Positions 12,413 through 26,179 are shown, counted from the first letter of the stretch. The stretch: DNA of 64,000 nucleotides from Antedon bifida (GCA_963402885.1 OY727098.1:24466417-24530416); one strand, 5' to 3'. The notes: generated by a model from the sequence alone, not told the origin. Numbers and translations: made by a program.

Positions 12413-12514
12413 CACACTGACACAACCCCTATTAAGATGAGAGCCTTAAGAAGGGGACACTTATTGGGTCCCGAAGGTGTCCCCCATAACAGGGGTCCTA
12501 CTGTAAGTGATACT
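12413..12514. repeat. Family C element
   Basis: ACACAACCCCTATTAAGA at the left and the inverse of TTACAGTAGGACCCCTGT at the right enclose GGGGACACTT and GGTGTCCCCC blocks. It is short and non-coding, a likely MITE remnant. Confidence 0.5.
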
Positions 12515-13870
12515 TATTCCGGCCTAGCTGCAATGACCGACAACAATCACTATATGACATAATAGAGACCCGTTTCGGTTATGCTGATCTGAGTTGTCGA
12601 AGTATAAAAAAAAAAAAAAACAAAAACAAAAACACATCGAAGCGCGCTGTGAAACAAGATCAGGAAAAGGGAGAAAAGTGGAATCGCCCAAACCGAACTA
12701 TGGAGATACGCCCTCTCGTTCGCTAACCAGGGTTCGAAATTGCGTTTAGCAAAACACTGTGGTACAGTACTACGGAACGGTATGAATAACATCAATAGCA
12801 AATCCTCATTGAACAACTTACTACAAGTACGTCTAGCAATTGTCATCAGAATCGTGAATACAAACAAGACACGCATAAAACGCAAACAGGTTTCATTATT
12901 ACACTCTGGTCATAAAATGAAAGAGTTGACGGGAATTTCAATGACACTGAATTACAATCAAGTTTCCAATGCCCGCAGCGCCACGGATGCAGTGAGAGCA
13001 ACAAAAATAAGCTAAATTTAACTCGCATTAAAAGCGTACTAATCCATGAGGGAGCGTGTTTCAGTTTAGCTAGAACACGACAAGATCACAAACTTGATAT
13101 GACAAAACCTCATGCGTATAATTCATAAAATCATTATTAATATGACCAATGACGTAGCTGGACCGGCGTACATTGAGCGGCATTCGCCAGGGAGATTAAC
13201 GTCAAACGTTGGTCTATAATTATGAAAATAATACGTGGTGAATTCTTGACACGCATTGATATCAGAGCACGATTGATCAGAAGGGGATATAATCAAGGAA
13301 GGTCACGTTTGAAAGTACACTATCGCATGATTTGAAGGGAAGCCATGTCTACGCACCGCACGGAGAGGCCGCCCAAGGGAGCCGCTAGTTCAAGGTGTAC
13401 TAGGCGCAGTGACCTTCCTGCTAACTAGACCCGATGTAAAGTCAGCAGTCCAGACCCGCTGTGCGTTAATATTTACGACTTGTCTGAGAAGCTGTGAGTT
13501 GCGCGGTGTTTTCCTGTCCTGTACGGAATGACTTGAATGTGTTTTTGGAAAATTGGATTATGAAAAATACAGTTTAACACCCGTAGACAATATTCGTTCT
13601 TTTAATGTGAATTAGATTTACACAGCCGCAACCCCAATTCTCAATGACGAAATTAAGGCAACCTTCAAAATTAAATGGGTTAAATGTGATCGTAATAATA
13701 GTGGTTGTAAATTTATACTATGACAAGCACAAAACGTTGTAGACTATAGTATAATATAGTCTTGTACATGAGGCCATAATCAACCGATCAAACTATAAAT
13801 AGAATTTAAATACCATGAAATAGCCAACAACAGAAAGGCGCTCATAGTGTTTACTGAAGTTCTCGATATA

Positions 13871-14007
13871 CAGTACCCCCTATTAAGACTCGAGACCCAA
13901 CAGAGTGTCTCTATGATTTGTCCCCTGAATTAAATACATTTCTCCTTGTTTGTTTCACAGGAATGTGTCTCGTTAGGAGTGTCCCATCCCAAAGGTGGGG
14001 TTCTCTG
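13871..14007. repeat. Family C element, best-preserved copy
   Basis: The element starts CAGTACCCCCTATTAAGA and ends GGTGGGGTTCTCTG (inverse CAGAGAACCCCACC), giving short inverted ends of the form CAG..NACCCC. The flanks are TA-rich (ATA on the left, TAT on the right), compatible with a TA target. About 137 bp, with no ORF. Confidence 0.5.
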
Positions 14008-14313
14008 TATTAGCTAAGATACAGGCCAACGAAGAAGGTAATGGACTTATGAACCTCGAAAAGGTGTGGTTTTGTTTCATACCGTATCAACGCGCAAACA
14101 TGAAACACAAACGAAATAATATTTATAAGCCTAGTGGAAACGACCCACATGCTGTAAAAACAACCATCATCAAAACATTAAGTAGGAAACCACATTCGAT
14201 CTTTTGACACTCACACTCTCTCGGCGCAATTAACTCCCCCTTGTACGCCGTGCTCCGTTCAAACATTCTTCGGTAAACAAGCAAACAGCAGTAATAGCTT
14301 GGTTCACATTAAG

Positions 14314-14643
14314 CTTGGTTCCCACTAGCAACGCAACCTACGCAACGTAAGAAAATGCCATTCCAGAATAATTGTGTTTGCCTCCACCTGCGTGAAATCA
14401 AACATGCGATGTTTGCAGCACTGTTGCGTCGTCGGTTCCCACTAAAGCTTGGTTCCCACTAGAACGTAACGCAAGGACGTAAACGCAACGCAAGCGTTTT
14501 AACCAATGACAAGCGACGTTATAGACAGTTAGCAATCACAAGCGAATAAGCCATCGCTTGTGATTGGTCAATTCACTTGCGTTGCGTTACGTCCTTGCGT
14601 TGCGTCGCTAGTGGGAACCACGCTTTATGTGATATACGTCCTA
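14314..14643. mobile_element. MITE family B, long-subfamily copy, interrupted by a short copy
   Basis: The left part reads AAGCTTGGTTCCCACTAGCA through GTCGGTTCCCAC, then the 181-bp short element, then TGTGATATACGTCC and the inverted end CTAGTGGGAACCACGC. An uninterrupted relative at 28882-29082 reads GGTTCCCACTTGTGATTACG across the same point, so the insertion fell into this element. Its right half is shortened. Confidence 0.8.
14445..14625. mobile_element. MITE family B, short subfamily, 181-bp intact copy
   Basis: Inverted ends AAGCTTGGTTCCCACTAG and CTAGTGGGAACCACGCTT are flanked by TA at 14443-14444 and 14626-14627. The interior has CCAATGACAAGCG and its inverse CGCTTGTGATTGG, so nearly the whole element folds on itself. 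It is identical in length to the copy at 29575-29755 and differs only at 14517 (C versus A). Confidence 0.9.
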
Positions 14644-14959
14644 GTGGGAACCACGCTGTAGGACGCGCGACGCAGGGAAGCAAGTTGGCTCCACAACGCA
14701 ACATCTGAACTGTTGCTTTTAATCGGTCCATCGCTTAACGTACGTCTCTTTATTAATACGCCGCGTTAGTGGTCAAATTAATCTAAAACAAACATATATA
14801 AAATTGCAGTTACCAATTTCTATGGAAAAAAGATATACGTAACACAAGTTAACTTTATGCTTTAAAACACATTGTAATTGAATTATTTGCCACGCCATTT
14901 GATAGCAGCCTACTACATTTTACACAGTTACTCACGATTCAATTACATTTAGTTAGGTT

Positions 14960-15033
14960 ATTGGCCAAATTGGTCAAATTACTTGCGACGCGCTTACGTC
15001 CTTGCATTGCGTGCAAGTGGGAACCAACCTTTA
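14960..15033. mobile_element. MITE family B, right-end fragment
   Basis: ATTGGTCAAATTACTTGCGA, CTTACGTCCTTGCATTGCGT and AAGTGGGAACCAACCTTTAA match the right half of the short subfamily. The left half was not found. Confidence 0.65.
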
Positions 15034-15815
15034 ATGGAAATTGGTTCATTTATCAATGGCTAGCCTACAGTACCGAAAGTGTCAACTGAACATTATTAAC
15101 GAACTTTCACAGGAAATATCGACAATCTAATCTAACTTTTGGCAAGAATCTTTTTACCACCGAGACGCCAGTTCGAAAGCTCTGATTGGTCAAATGAAGG
15201 TATCGTCTGTAACATTAAAACACCGTCACCCGTGTATTTATCTCGTTAAAGTTTACACTTACAGCAACATGAACTGACGTTTTTTTTTTAAAATATTGTT
15301 TTGCTTAGTTGTTGTTAACCCACACATAAATAAAATTACGTAAGCGTAAATCAACAGAACAATACTTATCATTATTTCGAGAAAAATATATGGCTGTTTT
15401 TTTTATTAAACCTGACCTGTATGTAGGCCTACATGTATTTTTAGGATTTCTTGACACCCACTTACAACCATTTGTCTATTCAATTAGTGTCATTCAATCA
15501 TTAACGGATATAACTTATAAACGTGTTAAAATAATATATCATTGTACTAGTTCACGCACACTTGTAGGTATATGTATGTATGACGTGAGTATTATTCTGA
15601 CTGTCAAATACATTTCCTTCCAACGGAACAATCTCCAGAGATACAGAACAGAAATAATTGGGTACGCAGCAGCAGACCACAAGAGAAATACAGCAATACA
15701 GTACAATACAATACTGCCGTGTTGTAGATAACTACAGCCTGACTCAACGAGGCCTACGTTTGACCAGTTGTAGGCTACTAAAGACAATTCAAAACATGGT
15801 CATGGGTTAGTGTTA

Positions 15816-15973
15816 AAGCTTGTTTTCACTAGGACGCAACGCAAGGACGTAGACGCAACGCAAGAGAGTTGACCAATCACACGCGACTGTTCGAATAATC
15901 TATCGCTTGATTGGTAAAATCACTTTGCGTTGCGTTACGTCCCTGCGTTGCGTCCTAGTGGGAAACCAAGCTT
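15816..15973. mobile_element. MITE family B, short subfamily
   Basis: 158 bp with ends AAGCTTGTTTTCACTAGG and CCTAGTGGGAAACCAAGCTT, flanked by TA on both sides. The interior keeps GACCAATCACACGCGA and the inverse TCGCTTGATTGG blocks but is shorter and more diverged than the 181-bp copies. Confidence 0.88.
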
Positions 15974-16774
15974 TAGGCACTGACGCAGATTTTTACGCAG
16001 CTATTGTTTGGCTCTGCCCAAGCTAGAGACGCACCGGTCTTCTCTATTCTTCTAACGCATAGCGGAAGGTACCACCAGATTACTATTAGTTCAAACCGTC
16101 AACATGTCTTCTAGCATTTTCTCCCTTGAACATTACGAACTTAACCAGAATTACCTAAGGTCAAGATCCATATCTTTCGTTCGTCCGTCGACACATAGGA
16201 CGTCATCCTTATGTAACGACGACCTTTGACCTAGCATGTACCCTAACTATGTACTTACACTGGCAATGTAACAGTAGCATAAAAGTTCAAGAACAACCTT
16301 ACGCCGTGTATTTATAATACTTTAATTGTCGTATAACGCACACCAATATCATTTAATGTGTCTGTAATGAAACGCCTAGTTAAATTGAAATTAGATAATA
16401 ACGTATACGTGGTTGTTCTGGGGGCCGTTTGCCTCATGGGAGTCGTATTTGATTAGTTCTAGAACGTATCGTAATTTTTCCGTTTGTAGAATATTAGAAT
16501 TAAAGTCCAAGTACAAGGCGTTCAGTTAGGTTCACGGTCGAAAGCGAGCTGTTTTTGTTAGTAAACTTAAATTAACCCTAACATAAACTATAAATCAACT
16601 CTATTGTACATTTTCTTAAACTATACCGTACCGACTGTATTTAAGTTTCTTACCAATTTCCATCCGATTTCGGTAAATACATGAGTATGAAAAAGATATA
16701 GATAAGATTTGGTTGTTCTGGACTTCATTGTAAACTATTTTTATGCCACCTCTGTCCCCCGTCTGCGATTTAAT

Positions 16775-17042
16775 TTTTCGTACATAAGTTAGGAACCCCT
16801 TATGTGAAAGATAGCCGAACTATTTCCTAAATATAACTAAACCCAACACTCTAAATAATCTCTCTCACTATAAATTAAAAAGAAGACATAGTCTAATCCA
16901 TTCGACTACACAGACAGAAAGCGTTTGCATTAGCGAATTGTAGTCAGCTCAATTCTTACGTCACACCTTATGGATATGATGATAATGAATATTCATGTTT
17001 CTTTGTGACGTTTCATGAGGATCCCAAACTTATGTACGAAAA
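16775..17042. mobile_element. Inverted-repeat element E, about 268 bp
   Basis: TTTTCGTACATAAGTT at the left is repeated in inverse as AACTTATGTACGAAAA at the right, with a partial continuation (TAGGAACC against TTGGGATCC). It is non-coding. On the minus strand it contains a block near 16818-16875 (AGAGAGATTATTTAGAGTGT and flanks) that also occurs inside element D at 45208-45262. Confidence 0.7.
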
Positions 17043-19031
17043 GAAATATCTTCCCGCCCTATTTAAAAATCTTGGATCCAGCATTCCACACATCCAATAA
17101 TAATGTGATGCTAGCCCAGCAGGTCACGTATGGATACAACAATATTTTGAAAACATGGGCCTACATGATGGCCTAATACCAATGTTGAATGTACTTATCA
17201 ATCATGCCACCTAACAAAATAGAAATGCAAATACTATATCATTCATTCATTCATTTCGTAATTTCTGGTCCATAGAAAATAACATAATTACGTATAATAA
17301 GTTACGGTAACAAAAATAAACTGTACTGACTGATAACAATAGGACGCACTCTCATCTCAGGATGCTATTCCACGTCCTGGCATAGAACCAAGTGGAAGTG
17401 TTTAAATGATACCGTACTGTTACTTTAAACAAGGTCATACATGGCTGCGGTCGCGTGATCAAATTTGAGTTAGTGTTTACCGACCGACCGACATAGTGAG
17501 CTGTAGAGTCGCGTTTGCACCCGACTAAAAATAGATTGGTAAGCTGACAAAAGGAACTATTAAGTGTAAGTATCCTTCTATAAACCCATAGGCCTACCGT
17601 TTATTTGTTTGCAACATTGGAACAATTTCTACTCAAAGTCAACGTCAATTCGTAAAACCCCATCATAAAAATGTAGGATCCCTTTATCACACACTAAATT
17701 TTTCAAAATTCCGTCTACTTTACCATTTAATGAACAACTGTTTAACATTTAATAAACAATGGTCATTAATATTGTTTGAAAATATTATGAACGCACAGTT
17801 CGATTATGCTGATCAATATACATTTCCTTCGAATTGAGAGCTATATTACATTCGTACATTAATCGATGCGTTTGCTTTAACCAGCCGGATTTCGACATAA
17901 TCTCTGAATACTCTCGACTTTCGTTTGTATCGTGACAAAATTACTATTAACCAGTCATCGTAATTCAGCGTGTATATGATAGAACGATCAAAGGGAGCGC
18001 ACAGGCTGCTAGTCTGTTGACGATGCATCCATGAATAGTTGCGCTATTATGTCAACCGAACTATATATACCCTCGGGGCCTATTGAACCGGCTAAAGACC
18101 CGTGAGACGAGCGTCACATAAGTCGGCACGCTGTAATGTGAACTGATGTGTTCCGTAGAAAGAGATGCATTGACAGTCAACGCATGCTCAGTTTGGGTCA
18201 ATTATAGTCTTCAATTATGAATAATACAAAATGTGTATGCAAGTTTGCCAGGTAATGTGTGTTTTGCCGTGCATTTAACGATTAATGTTCTTATATTCCC
18301 ATGTCATCGATTAATGTTGTTTGTTTTTATCCAGCGCAGTTCCCTTGTTCTGTTTAAACTTATATACGTAGTTTTAAACTCTGTTTCTACCTATAAATGT
18401 CACGAAATCATCTGATAGAGGTACAGCGGTACACAAAACATATTTTAATTGTTAAACTATACATCTTGTATAATTTTCTATATTTTCAAAATTGCAATTC
18501 AACGCATCTAACAATCTTTCAATGACAAAACATTACTAGGCCAACCAGATTACTGTCGCAATAGTTAATACATTCAAATGCTTATTTTATGAGGTAAGTA
18601 TATATCTAACAATTAAATTGACTTACCATCCTACAACATAGGATTATATTATGACACTAACAAAATGGTGTCTTTGATAACCACAACATGCAACATTGAA
18701 TGTGCTTTATCTTGGCCTGTGATTTAACATTAACACAGCTTATTAATACATCATCCGTCCTTCAACCGGAATGGTATGAGCAACGTTCCTAATGATTCAC
18801 TCGTGGTGCGGATATCTTATAAATAAGGGCACCTACAGTTTTTATACTGTAGACCTACACGAACGTACAACAGTAAATCATTGATTTCTGTATTTTCAAG
18901 ATGATTTATGATTATAATAAAGACGTAGAAAAATGACGCTAAACTTAGGATTATAAACAAAGGGGGAACAGAACATAATTTCAGTACAGTATTTTGGTAT
19001 GCATGGTTGATTCTAATAGATTGAAAATCTG

Positions 19032-19094
19032 GTTAGCAACTACGCCCTCTCGGTCAGTAACTACGCCCTCTCGGACAGCAACCACGCCCTCTCG
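19032..19094 (+). repeat. 21-bp tandem repeat, three units
   Basis: Three copies of GNNAGNAACTACGCCCTCTCG follow one another with only a few substitutions. A single similar word (TACGCCCTCTCG) occurs near 12709. It sits about 230 bases before the larger tandem array. Confidence 0.85.
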
Positions 19095-19325
19095 GTGGGC
19101 AACTGACAAGGTTGTTGAGGTTTACGCATCAGTGTCAAATTCATGATCTGTTTACAGCAGGTTCCATAGGCCTCTAAATTCACGCGTCATATCGTCTTAT
19201 CTTACTTAAGAGACCTTGTCTCGTATTCCAAGTTCGCAACAGACTGATGATTATCTTCATGGTTTGTTACTGGACAGTACGTTACTCCCGAAGAGAGAAT
19301 GATCTTCGACCGTTCACTTCTTGTA

Positions 19326-20370
19326 CACAGTACCTCTCCGAGGAAGCTTGTCTTCCGGTGACCATCACCTCATTTTATGTGTGAATGATGACCCACGGAA
19401 CTCTCAGAAGATCGTCTTCCGGTGTGCTGACCAATTCATTTCATGCCATGTGTGATGTGCGAATGATGACCCACGGTAACTCTCCGAGGAAGATCGTTTT
19501 CCGGTGTGCTGACCAATTCATTTAATGTCATGTGTGATGTGCGAATGATGGCCGACGGAACTCTTCGAAGAAGATCGTCTTCCGGTGTGCTGACCAATCG
19601 GTTCTTTTCATGCCATGTGTGATGTGCGAATGATGACCCACGGTAACTTTCTGTGGACGACCGTCTTCCGATTTGCTGACCAATCACCTCTTTTCAGGCC
19701 ATGTATGATGTGCGAATGATGACCCACTGAACTCTCCGAGGAAGATCATTTTCCGGTGTGCTGACCGATCGGCTCTTTTCAGGCCATGTATGATGTGCGA
19801 ATGATGACACGGAACTCTCCGAGGAAGATCATCTTCCGGTTTGCTGACCAATCACCTCTTTTCATGCCATGTGTGATGTGCGAATGATGACCCACGGTAA
19901 CTCTCCGGGGAAGATCGTCTTCCTTTGTGCTGACCAATTCTTTTCATGTCATGTGTGATGTGCGAATCGGTAACTCTCTGGGGAAGACCGTCTTCTGGTT
20001 TGCTGACCAATCGGCTCTTTTCATGCCATGTCTGCAACTAACATGCACGTAAGTCTCCAAGAAAATCGCCTGCCGGTGGTGTACCAACCATTCTCTCTCA
20101 TAGTAACTGTCCGCCGAGAGAATCGTCTGCCGGTGGTGTGCTGACCATTCTCTTGCCATGTCAAGCGCGTAGCATTGCCAAAACTAATTCTAAAAAGGAG
20201 AGGGAGATTCGTCTGCCGGTGGTGTGCTAACAATCCCCACTCTAATCATGCCAAGTGCGTGACCCACACTAATTCTCCAAGAGACTTGTCTGCCGATTAT
20301 GTGCAACAATTTCCTTCTTGTCAAGTTCGAAGGAAAACCCACTCGGTACTCGTCGGAGAAAAGTGTTCCC
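19326..20370. repeat. Tandem array, 82-86 bp unit, about a dozen copies
   Basis: The word GATGTGCGAATG recurs at 19454, 19536, 19621, 19707, 19792, 19875 and 19957, giving intervals of 82-86. Each unit also carries ACTCTCCGAGGAAGATCGT, CTTCCGGTGTGCTGACCAAT and TTTTCATGCCATGT. The last four units (about 20040-20370) belong to a diverged version with CGTCTGCCGGTGGTGTGCT. Open frames in several phases across the array are by-products of the repetition. Confidence 0.88.
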
Positions 20371-21880
20371 CACTCTACCTTCAATTCAGCTGCACTCCGA
20401 TTATTCTCGATGTATCGTGAGAGTCAATGTTCTGGAGACTGTAATTGACCTACGTCTTTGCTGTGGACGGCTATTTGTAATATGACGTCTCCCCTCCCTA
20501 GCCGAAGTGATGGTAGGCCTAACGATTTTTTTCTTTCGTTCCTTTTTTATGTAAAAATCATTTGACCAACTGAATCGTTATCTATCAATCATTTTGCTCA
20601 CGGATAGTCTTCTATCCACTCACTCACTTTTATAATGCGACTGGATATAGTCGCAGCAGTGATGTATATTAATTTAGGCCTACTTTTCCCTGACCCATAA
20701 TCGAACCACCAAGCCAGATGTGCAGCAATGCAATATTTATTTACAAAATAGAGTGCAGATGAAGTGTAAAGACCACAAGATAATATGGAAGTACGCCGAG
20801 GAAGTCTCCACTACAACCAGTCAACGTATCATCATTACCATGGGAATATTGCTAATGTCTCCGGTCTGCTGGGTACGATCCAACTCAGATTATTAAAAAT
20901 GCAGTTTTCATTGGAGCGTTGCCAATACTTTCTTCGAGGCACATTAGTACGAAACGACTATCACACAGGAAAGTCAACATATCGAACCAGCACCGGTACT
21001 TTAGCCGGCTGGTAACGATTTATAACGCTTATAATGATGTGGAAACTAACATAGTCCAGACAATTGCGCGTTAAATCCCATGAACTTCCTGGAGTGGATC
21101 ATCACTATGAATGTGGCATTACTCATTTTAAATAGGGCATCCGCAACTTCTGAATTTTTAAACTGGTCACACGTACGGTGTAAAGGTGGCGTAGCGTACA
21201 CGTGTGAACTTAGCAGTGACATCGACCATGTTTCATAGCGATACATCAACAGCATTGTTCGATTTACTGTATAGGTATTAGATCTATCTGATTAGAAAAT
21301 ACGTTATACAGTATTACTGTTAATGTCGTGTACGCTTCAGACGTGCCGGCGGTACTGCAGGCAGAGCCGTATAACCTAGGCCTACTTTCACGATTGCACG
21401 TCCTGAATAGTGCGCGTCCTCATTTTCTTCTGCTTCCTGCTGTGGAATTCAATACAGTGAAAGGCAATTGCCACCACAAACATTGAAAAGAGCACACGGC
21501 GTTAATGCATTTTTATAATCAACGTGTACACGAGCAACGCACTTTGATAGACTTGAACATTTGTGTAGAATTGGAAGACAGTCTGCTCATAATGTCGATA
21601 ACACTGAAATATAACTCTCTCAGAACAATTATAAATAACCAAGTTGAGTTTTATCTAATTACTGTAGTTATATTCATAATGCTACATACGTATTATCGGT
21701 AAATTCTTTATCATATCACAAGACATGCAAATCAGAAAAATCCGTGGGCTTCACAGTATTATTAATTAAATTCCATTTCGGCTTGACTTGTCCAATTCTT
21801 ATTCTTTCAAAACCGTTCACACAGAACGCAGAAACCATTATCCAAATAAGTTTGCCTACTTGCAGCATGTCCCACACTTA

Positions 21881-22082
21881 AGCGTGGTTCCCACTAGAAC
21901 ATAATGCAAAGTGACGTATCGACGCAAAGTGATGTATTGCGTAATCAGAAGTGGGAACCGACGACGCACAGTGCTGCAAACACCGTAGGTTTGATTTTAC
22001 GCAGAGGGGAAAACACAATTATTGGAAGGAAATTTTCTTACGTTACGTAGGTTACGTTACGTCGCTAGTGGGAACCACGCTT
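21881..22082. mobile_element. MITE family B, long subfamily, uninterrupted copy
   Basis: Ends AGCGTGGTTCCCACTAGAAC and TCGCTAGTGGGAACCACGCTT are flanked by TA (21879-21880 and 22083-22084). Internally it carries AGTGGGAACCGACGACGCA and AAAACACAATTATTGGAAGG. The latter is the empty-site counterpart of the point where the short element sits at 29575. Confidence 0.88.
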
Positions 22083-23373
22083 TAGTTTAAACTAGTGTAC
22101 ATTTCCTTCTTAGTATCTGTCTTTTCGTAACCATAGTCTCATTCACGACGTGCTAGGCGAGTTCGGAATTAATTCATCCGTTCGGCTTCACTATGTTCAA
22201 GTCCGATCGAACGATTTCGTATTACTCCGGTGAAATAGATGCTGCACGTACAGCTAACGTGCTACATCCCTAATAGTCACGCTATATCCTATCCCCAGTA
22301 ATAACGGGCGTTCTTTCATCTGACTAGTACACGTGCGCGTTTCCAAGAATATACTTTATTCTTAAACTATGTACAGGCCCAATTTGAGAAGACGTGAACT
22401 CTAAACCGAGTCAGTCGCAAACCCGTGGCGTTAATATGGCTACGGTTTCCGGCGCCTCTACTAGGTCATTCTGCACCCTGAAATACTTTCATAAACACAA
22501 AAGAAATTGATAACGTTGCTATAATATAGTGCATGGAGGGAAAATAATGGTAGTGAAAGTACGGTAAACTATGTTGTATGTATCCTTATCATTAACAATC
22601 ACACCATAATTATTGGATCGTGTGAAAGTACGTTGCTCGTCGTGTAGTGAATATTAACAATGTACACTCGGATTTCAGAAATACAATACAGTGACATAGA
22701 TGCATGAATTAAACATAAGATACAACAATCTTAAAATCACGACGACCGGGCACAAATAACAACTACACACGGTTTCATCAAAGTAAAACACTACAGAAAT
22801 TCTTCGATTTAACAATAATCGTTTAATAATGTGGTAGATTGTGAATTAAGTAGGTCGAATCATGGAGAAATATACTAAAATTTCCATGGTCGAATATCGG
22901 TATTATTACCTGTAAAGAAAATTAACATATATTAACATAGATTAATAAAACAGTCGATACAGAAAGTGGCGGGCGGTACAGGTCAGGCCCAGGGATAAAT
23001 AATTTCTGGAAAACCGATTCTCTAAAATATTACGAAATGAATCTCGATAAAGTTTACACAAAAGCATGATGACCGCATAGCCTAGATCTGAAAAGCTTCA
23101 ACATAAATCATCGGTGTACAATTGCAGTGCGACGTGGTATGAGACAGATAACGTGAAATTAATTGCATCGGTTTATTTTGTTGAACTTTCTCTTAATCGG
23201 TTCTATTGCTTACGTATGAGGAGCTGCAAACTACGAAGAATATACAACGTCAATGATCTAAGATGGTGACTATCGTACGAACACCGATTTTCAAATGGAG
23301 GCCAAAATTCGCGAAAACAAATTATCACCACGTCATCGCGTTTTCTTTTTTCTTATAACTGTATATATGTAAT

Positions 23374-23511
23374 CATCTCGCATATGTGGTGACGAGATTT
23401 GTATGTACACACGACGCACCATGCCCTAATTCTATTTTTTTTCTTATAGGCCTATCAATAATTATCTCGTAATATGTGGTGACGAGATTTGTCTGTACAC
23501 ACGACGCACCA
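23374..23511 (+). repeat. Direct duplication of a 48-bp block
   Basis: Blocks at 23374-23421 and about 23463-23511 both read ATCTCG, then ATATGTGGTGACGAGATTTG, then ACACACGACGCACCAT, with few differences. The sequence just before each (TTTTTCTTATA) also matches, so the unit is about 90 bp in tandem. Confidence 0.75.
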
Positions 23512-26179
23512 TACGTAGTGAACCCTTCTTTATTTCACTATATCGGGACAGTGAGAATTAGGCCTACTGGCTATCGATATTTTTCTATAGGCCTATAGGC
23601 TAATTACGTAAAATGACGAGCGCGCATGTAGTCATAAGTACGCATGAATTAAACTACGGCGGAAAGCGTTATCAACTACACTCAATATAATACGTTGTAA
23701 ACAATATTGTGTGCAGTATCTTTGAAATATCATGCCGCCATTTTAATATCGATATAATAATCAAGGACCTGATGGTCTGTACGGTTAATCTATTCGGCTC
23801 CTATAGAGTTCGTGCTCTGACAGAGATTTCAATAACACGTGACCAGACTCATCAGTTAAACACGTCGTGCTTGATTCACTGCTGTTTTTTTAATTCTCAA
23901 AAACATAATTATGCGCTGTAGCGTTCGTAAAGAAATGTTAATTCCGACGTTTGATTGTTGGTACGTGTGCCACTGTGTGTTTCCGCTGGCTCTAAGCAAG
24001 CTCACGTTTCGTATTTGTAACCCATATTGCATGGACATAATGCGCTTAACTTTTTAGTATGCAATTTTCTCAGTTGCTTAAACTCGTGAATATCATTTTG
24101 CGTCAAGCTAAGGGGTTAGTATTCGACATTCAGACAGATTTGCGTGTTAAAGAACGTGTCTTAAATTTAAATAAGCTCAGGATTCCTTTCGATTTCAAAA
24201 TTCGACGTAAACATAAGAAAAGCAGACCTTAGCATTATTTATTAATGTGTTGGAAGCCTATTATTCTAAAGGGTTATTAACGTTTCGTGCGTGCATGAGT
24301 GGAGGGCGTTGTACGGGACACACGAGGGTTGATCTTTGATAAACAATGGTCATATCATGACCTTGTGTAAACGGCGGATAGATATAAATAGTGAGTCCAT
24401 TATAACACTCAGTTGCGCGATTGAAATAGACAACTTCCTATATGACCTAAACATGACCCCTGCTTTTGTGTAACGTCGCGTACAGTCTGTACTTTGTTAT
24501 GCTAACTACCTTGTGTAGTATAATAATTACCAAGGAATGGAAATAAAGAATATTTTATATAAAAATATAAGCTTGATTTACCGTATAGGTCTTTGGGTAT
24601 GTACCTCGAAATCAAATCAGTAACACATCCTTACTAGGTCCTCACATATTGTACCGTTACAGGGAACTATACATACAATGCTTTCACACGAGGTCTTATA
24701 ATAATAATCGTCATAACTTGACGAAATACGCATTGTTTTGGGTTGGGAACTTATATACCCGTACGACAGTGTCATCGAACCATCGTGGCCTTTCCACAGC
24801 CTATTTTACACTTAGAGAACGATTTTTTTTCTCGCACAAACCGAATAAATAAACCGCGAAAAAGTTCGCGCGATTGTATATTTATTTTACACTAGATTCT
24901 ACATGTAATTCGATAGGCAAAATAAAATGCCCTTGTTTTGTATTGATTCCTGTATTGCTGGTACGCATTTGCCGTTGTTTATTGTGAAAACTGCTGATAA
25001 TATGCGTTCCATATACAGATTTATGACTATTCAAAAAAAAAAACAAGATAATAATCCCACTATTTTCTGCTAATATCCGTTTACCAGTAGAATAGGTAGT
25101 TACTGTATATTTAGAAAACCTCGTATAATACGATTGAATTCAGGTCGCTGTTTGACTCTCAATGGAATCATACCGCCTGTATAAATGCCTGGGGCGTTAT
25201 TATAAGTGCGGCAACCGATCAGACATGACTGAATGCGTCCAGTACAAACGCCACGCATCTAGTTGAATTCCTATAGTGATTATTAGAACACTTCGCTATT
25301 CTATATGATATATTAGATATTGCGTGGTGCTCTGTTCATTAACACCGAAAACCAGTATTTTTTATTTTTGTCCAGAAATATATATTTATCATCATAGAGT
25401 AAACATAGGCCTAGAGTTATCATTATGCGCTACCACTACAGTATTTAATATTTGAGCCCATGACGTACTTTCACATTGATTATATAACACAACAAATAGA
25501 GTTCAAATACTTCAGAACATGATCAAATAGTATTACAGTAGTAATTTTGTATTTATTTTATTGATTCTTTTTGTCGCTTGATATATACTATTTGTTGTTC
25601 TGGCTTGCCCGCGAGATAGGTTTTACTAGGTAGTGAGTGGTGACAGACCAGTTTTTTTTTCAGTTCATTCATTTTTATCGAAATACTTTTATCGGATTTG
25701 TTTGAGAGAAATAAATGTAGTTAGTTAGTTAGTTAGTTTCATTGATGTGATTTAACACCTAAATCAACTCGGCTGTTTGTACACAACACCCTTGTATAAT
25801 ATGATTAGGTAATGCAGTGTATGTATTATTTAATATTTAAATGTAGGATAGTAATATATAGCAGTATTAGTAATACTATATATGCTAAGGTAATTAGGCC
25901 TATTTCTGGCTGACATTTCTGCAGTATTTTATTTTTCATTTGATTACAAATACAAGATTAGTCATCAAAAGTAGAATTAACTTTACTTTATCATCATGGG
26001 TACACCGACTTTTAAACAAAAACAATAAAGGAAGTTCCTCGATCAACAACTAATGTACTGATGTCTCATAGCCTACTATACAACATGCATGCAGTAGGCA
26101 CAGTCTAGGCCTAAACCACACACATCATAAACATATAAACAATTGTCACTTCCAAAATGTCACTGTTTGACTTACTTAC

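Larger units (their letters stand above)
10272..19031. other. Gene-poor interval upstream of the TET-like gene
   Basis: No supportable gene is present. The first few hundred bases presumably hold the promoter and 5' UTR of the minus-strand gene, but I cannot place a start site. The rest holds a palindrome (10923), family A, B and C elements, element E (16775-17042), and otherwise unique sequence with more CpG than the far left. Confidence 0.5.
20371..26179. other. Gene-poor interval
   Basis: No gene recognised. It contains a family B long copy (21881-22082), a 48-bp direct duplication (23374-23511) and short TAGT repeats near 25718. The rest appears to be unique AT-rich sequence. Confidence 0.45.

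Noticed and set aside
19436-20420. Cluster of overlapping ORFs with repeated HHTWHEK-type peptides
   Set aside because: They arise from the 82-86 bp tandem array. Unit lengths that are not multiples of three shift the frame, so no continuous repeat protein exists.
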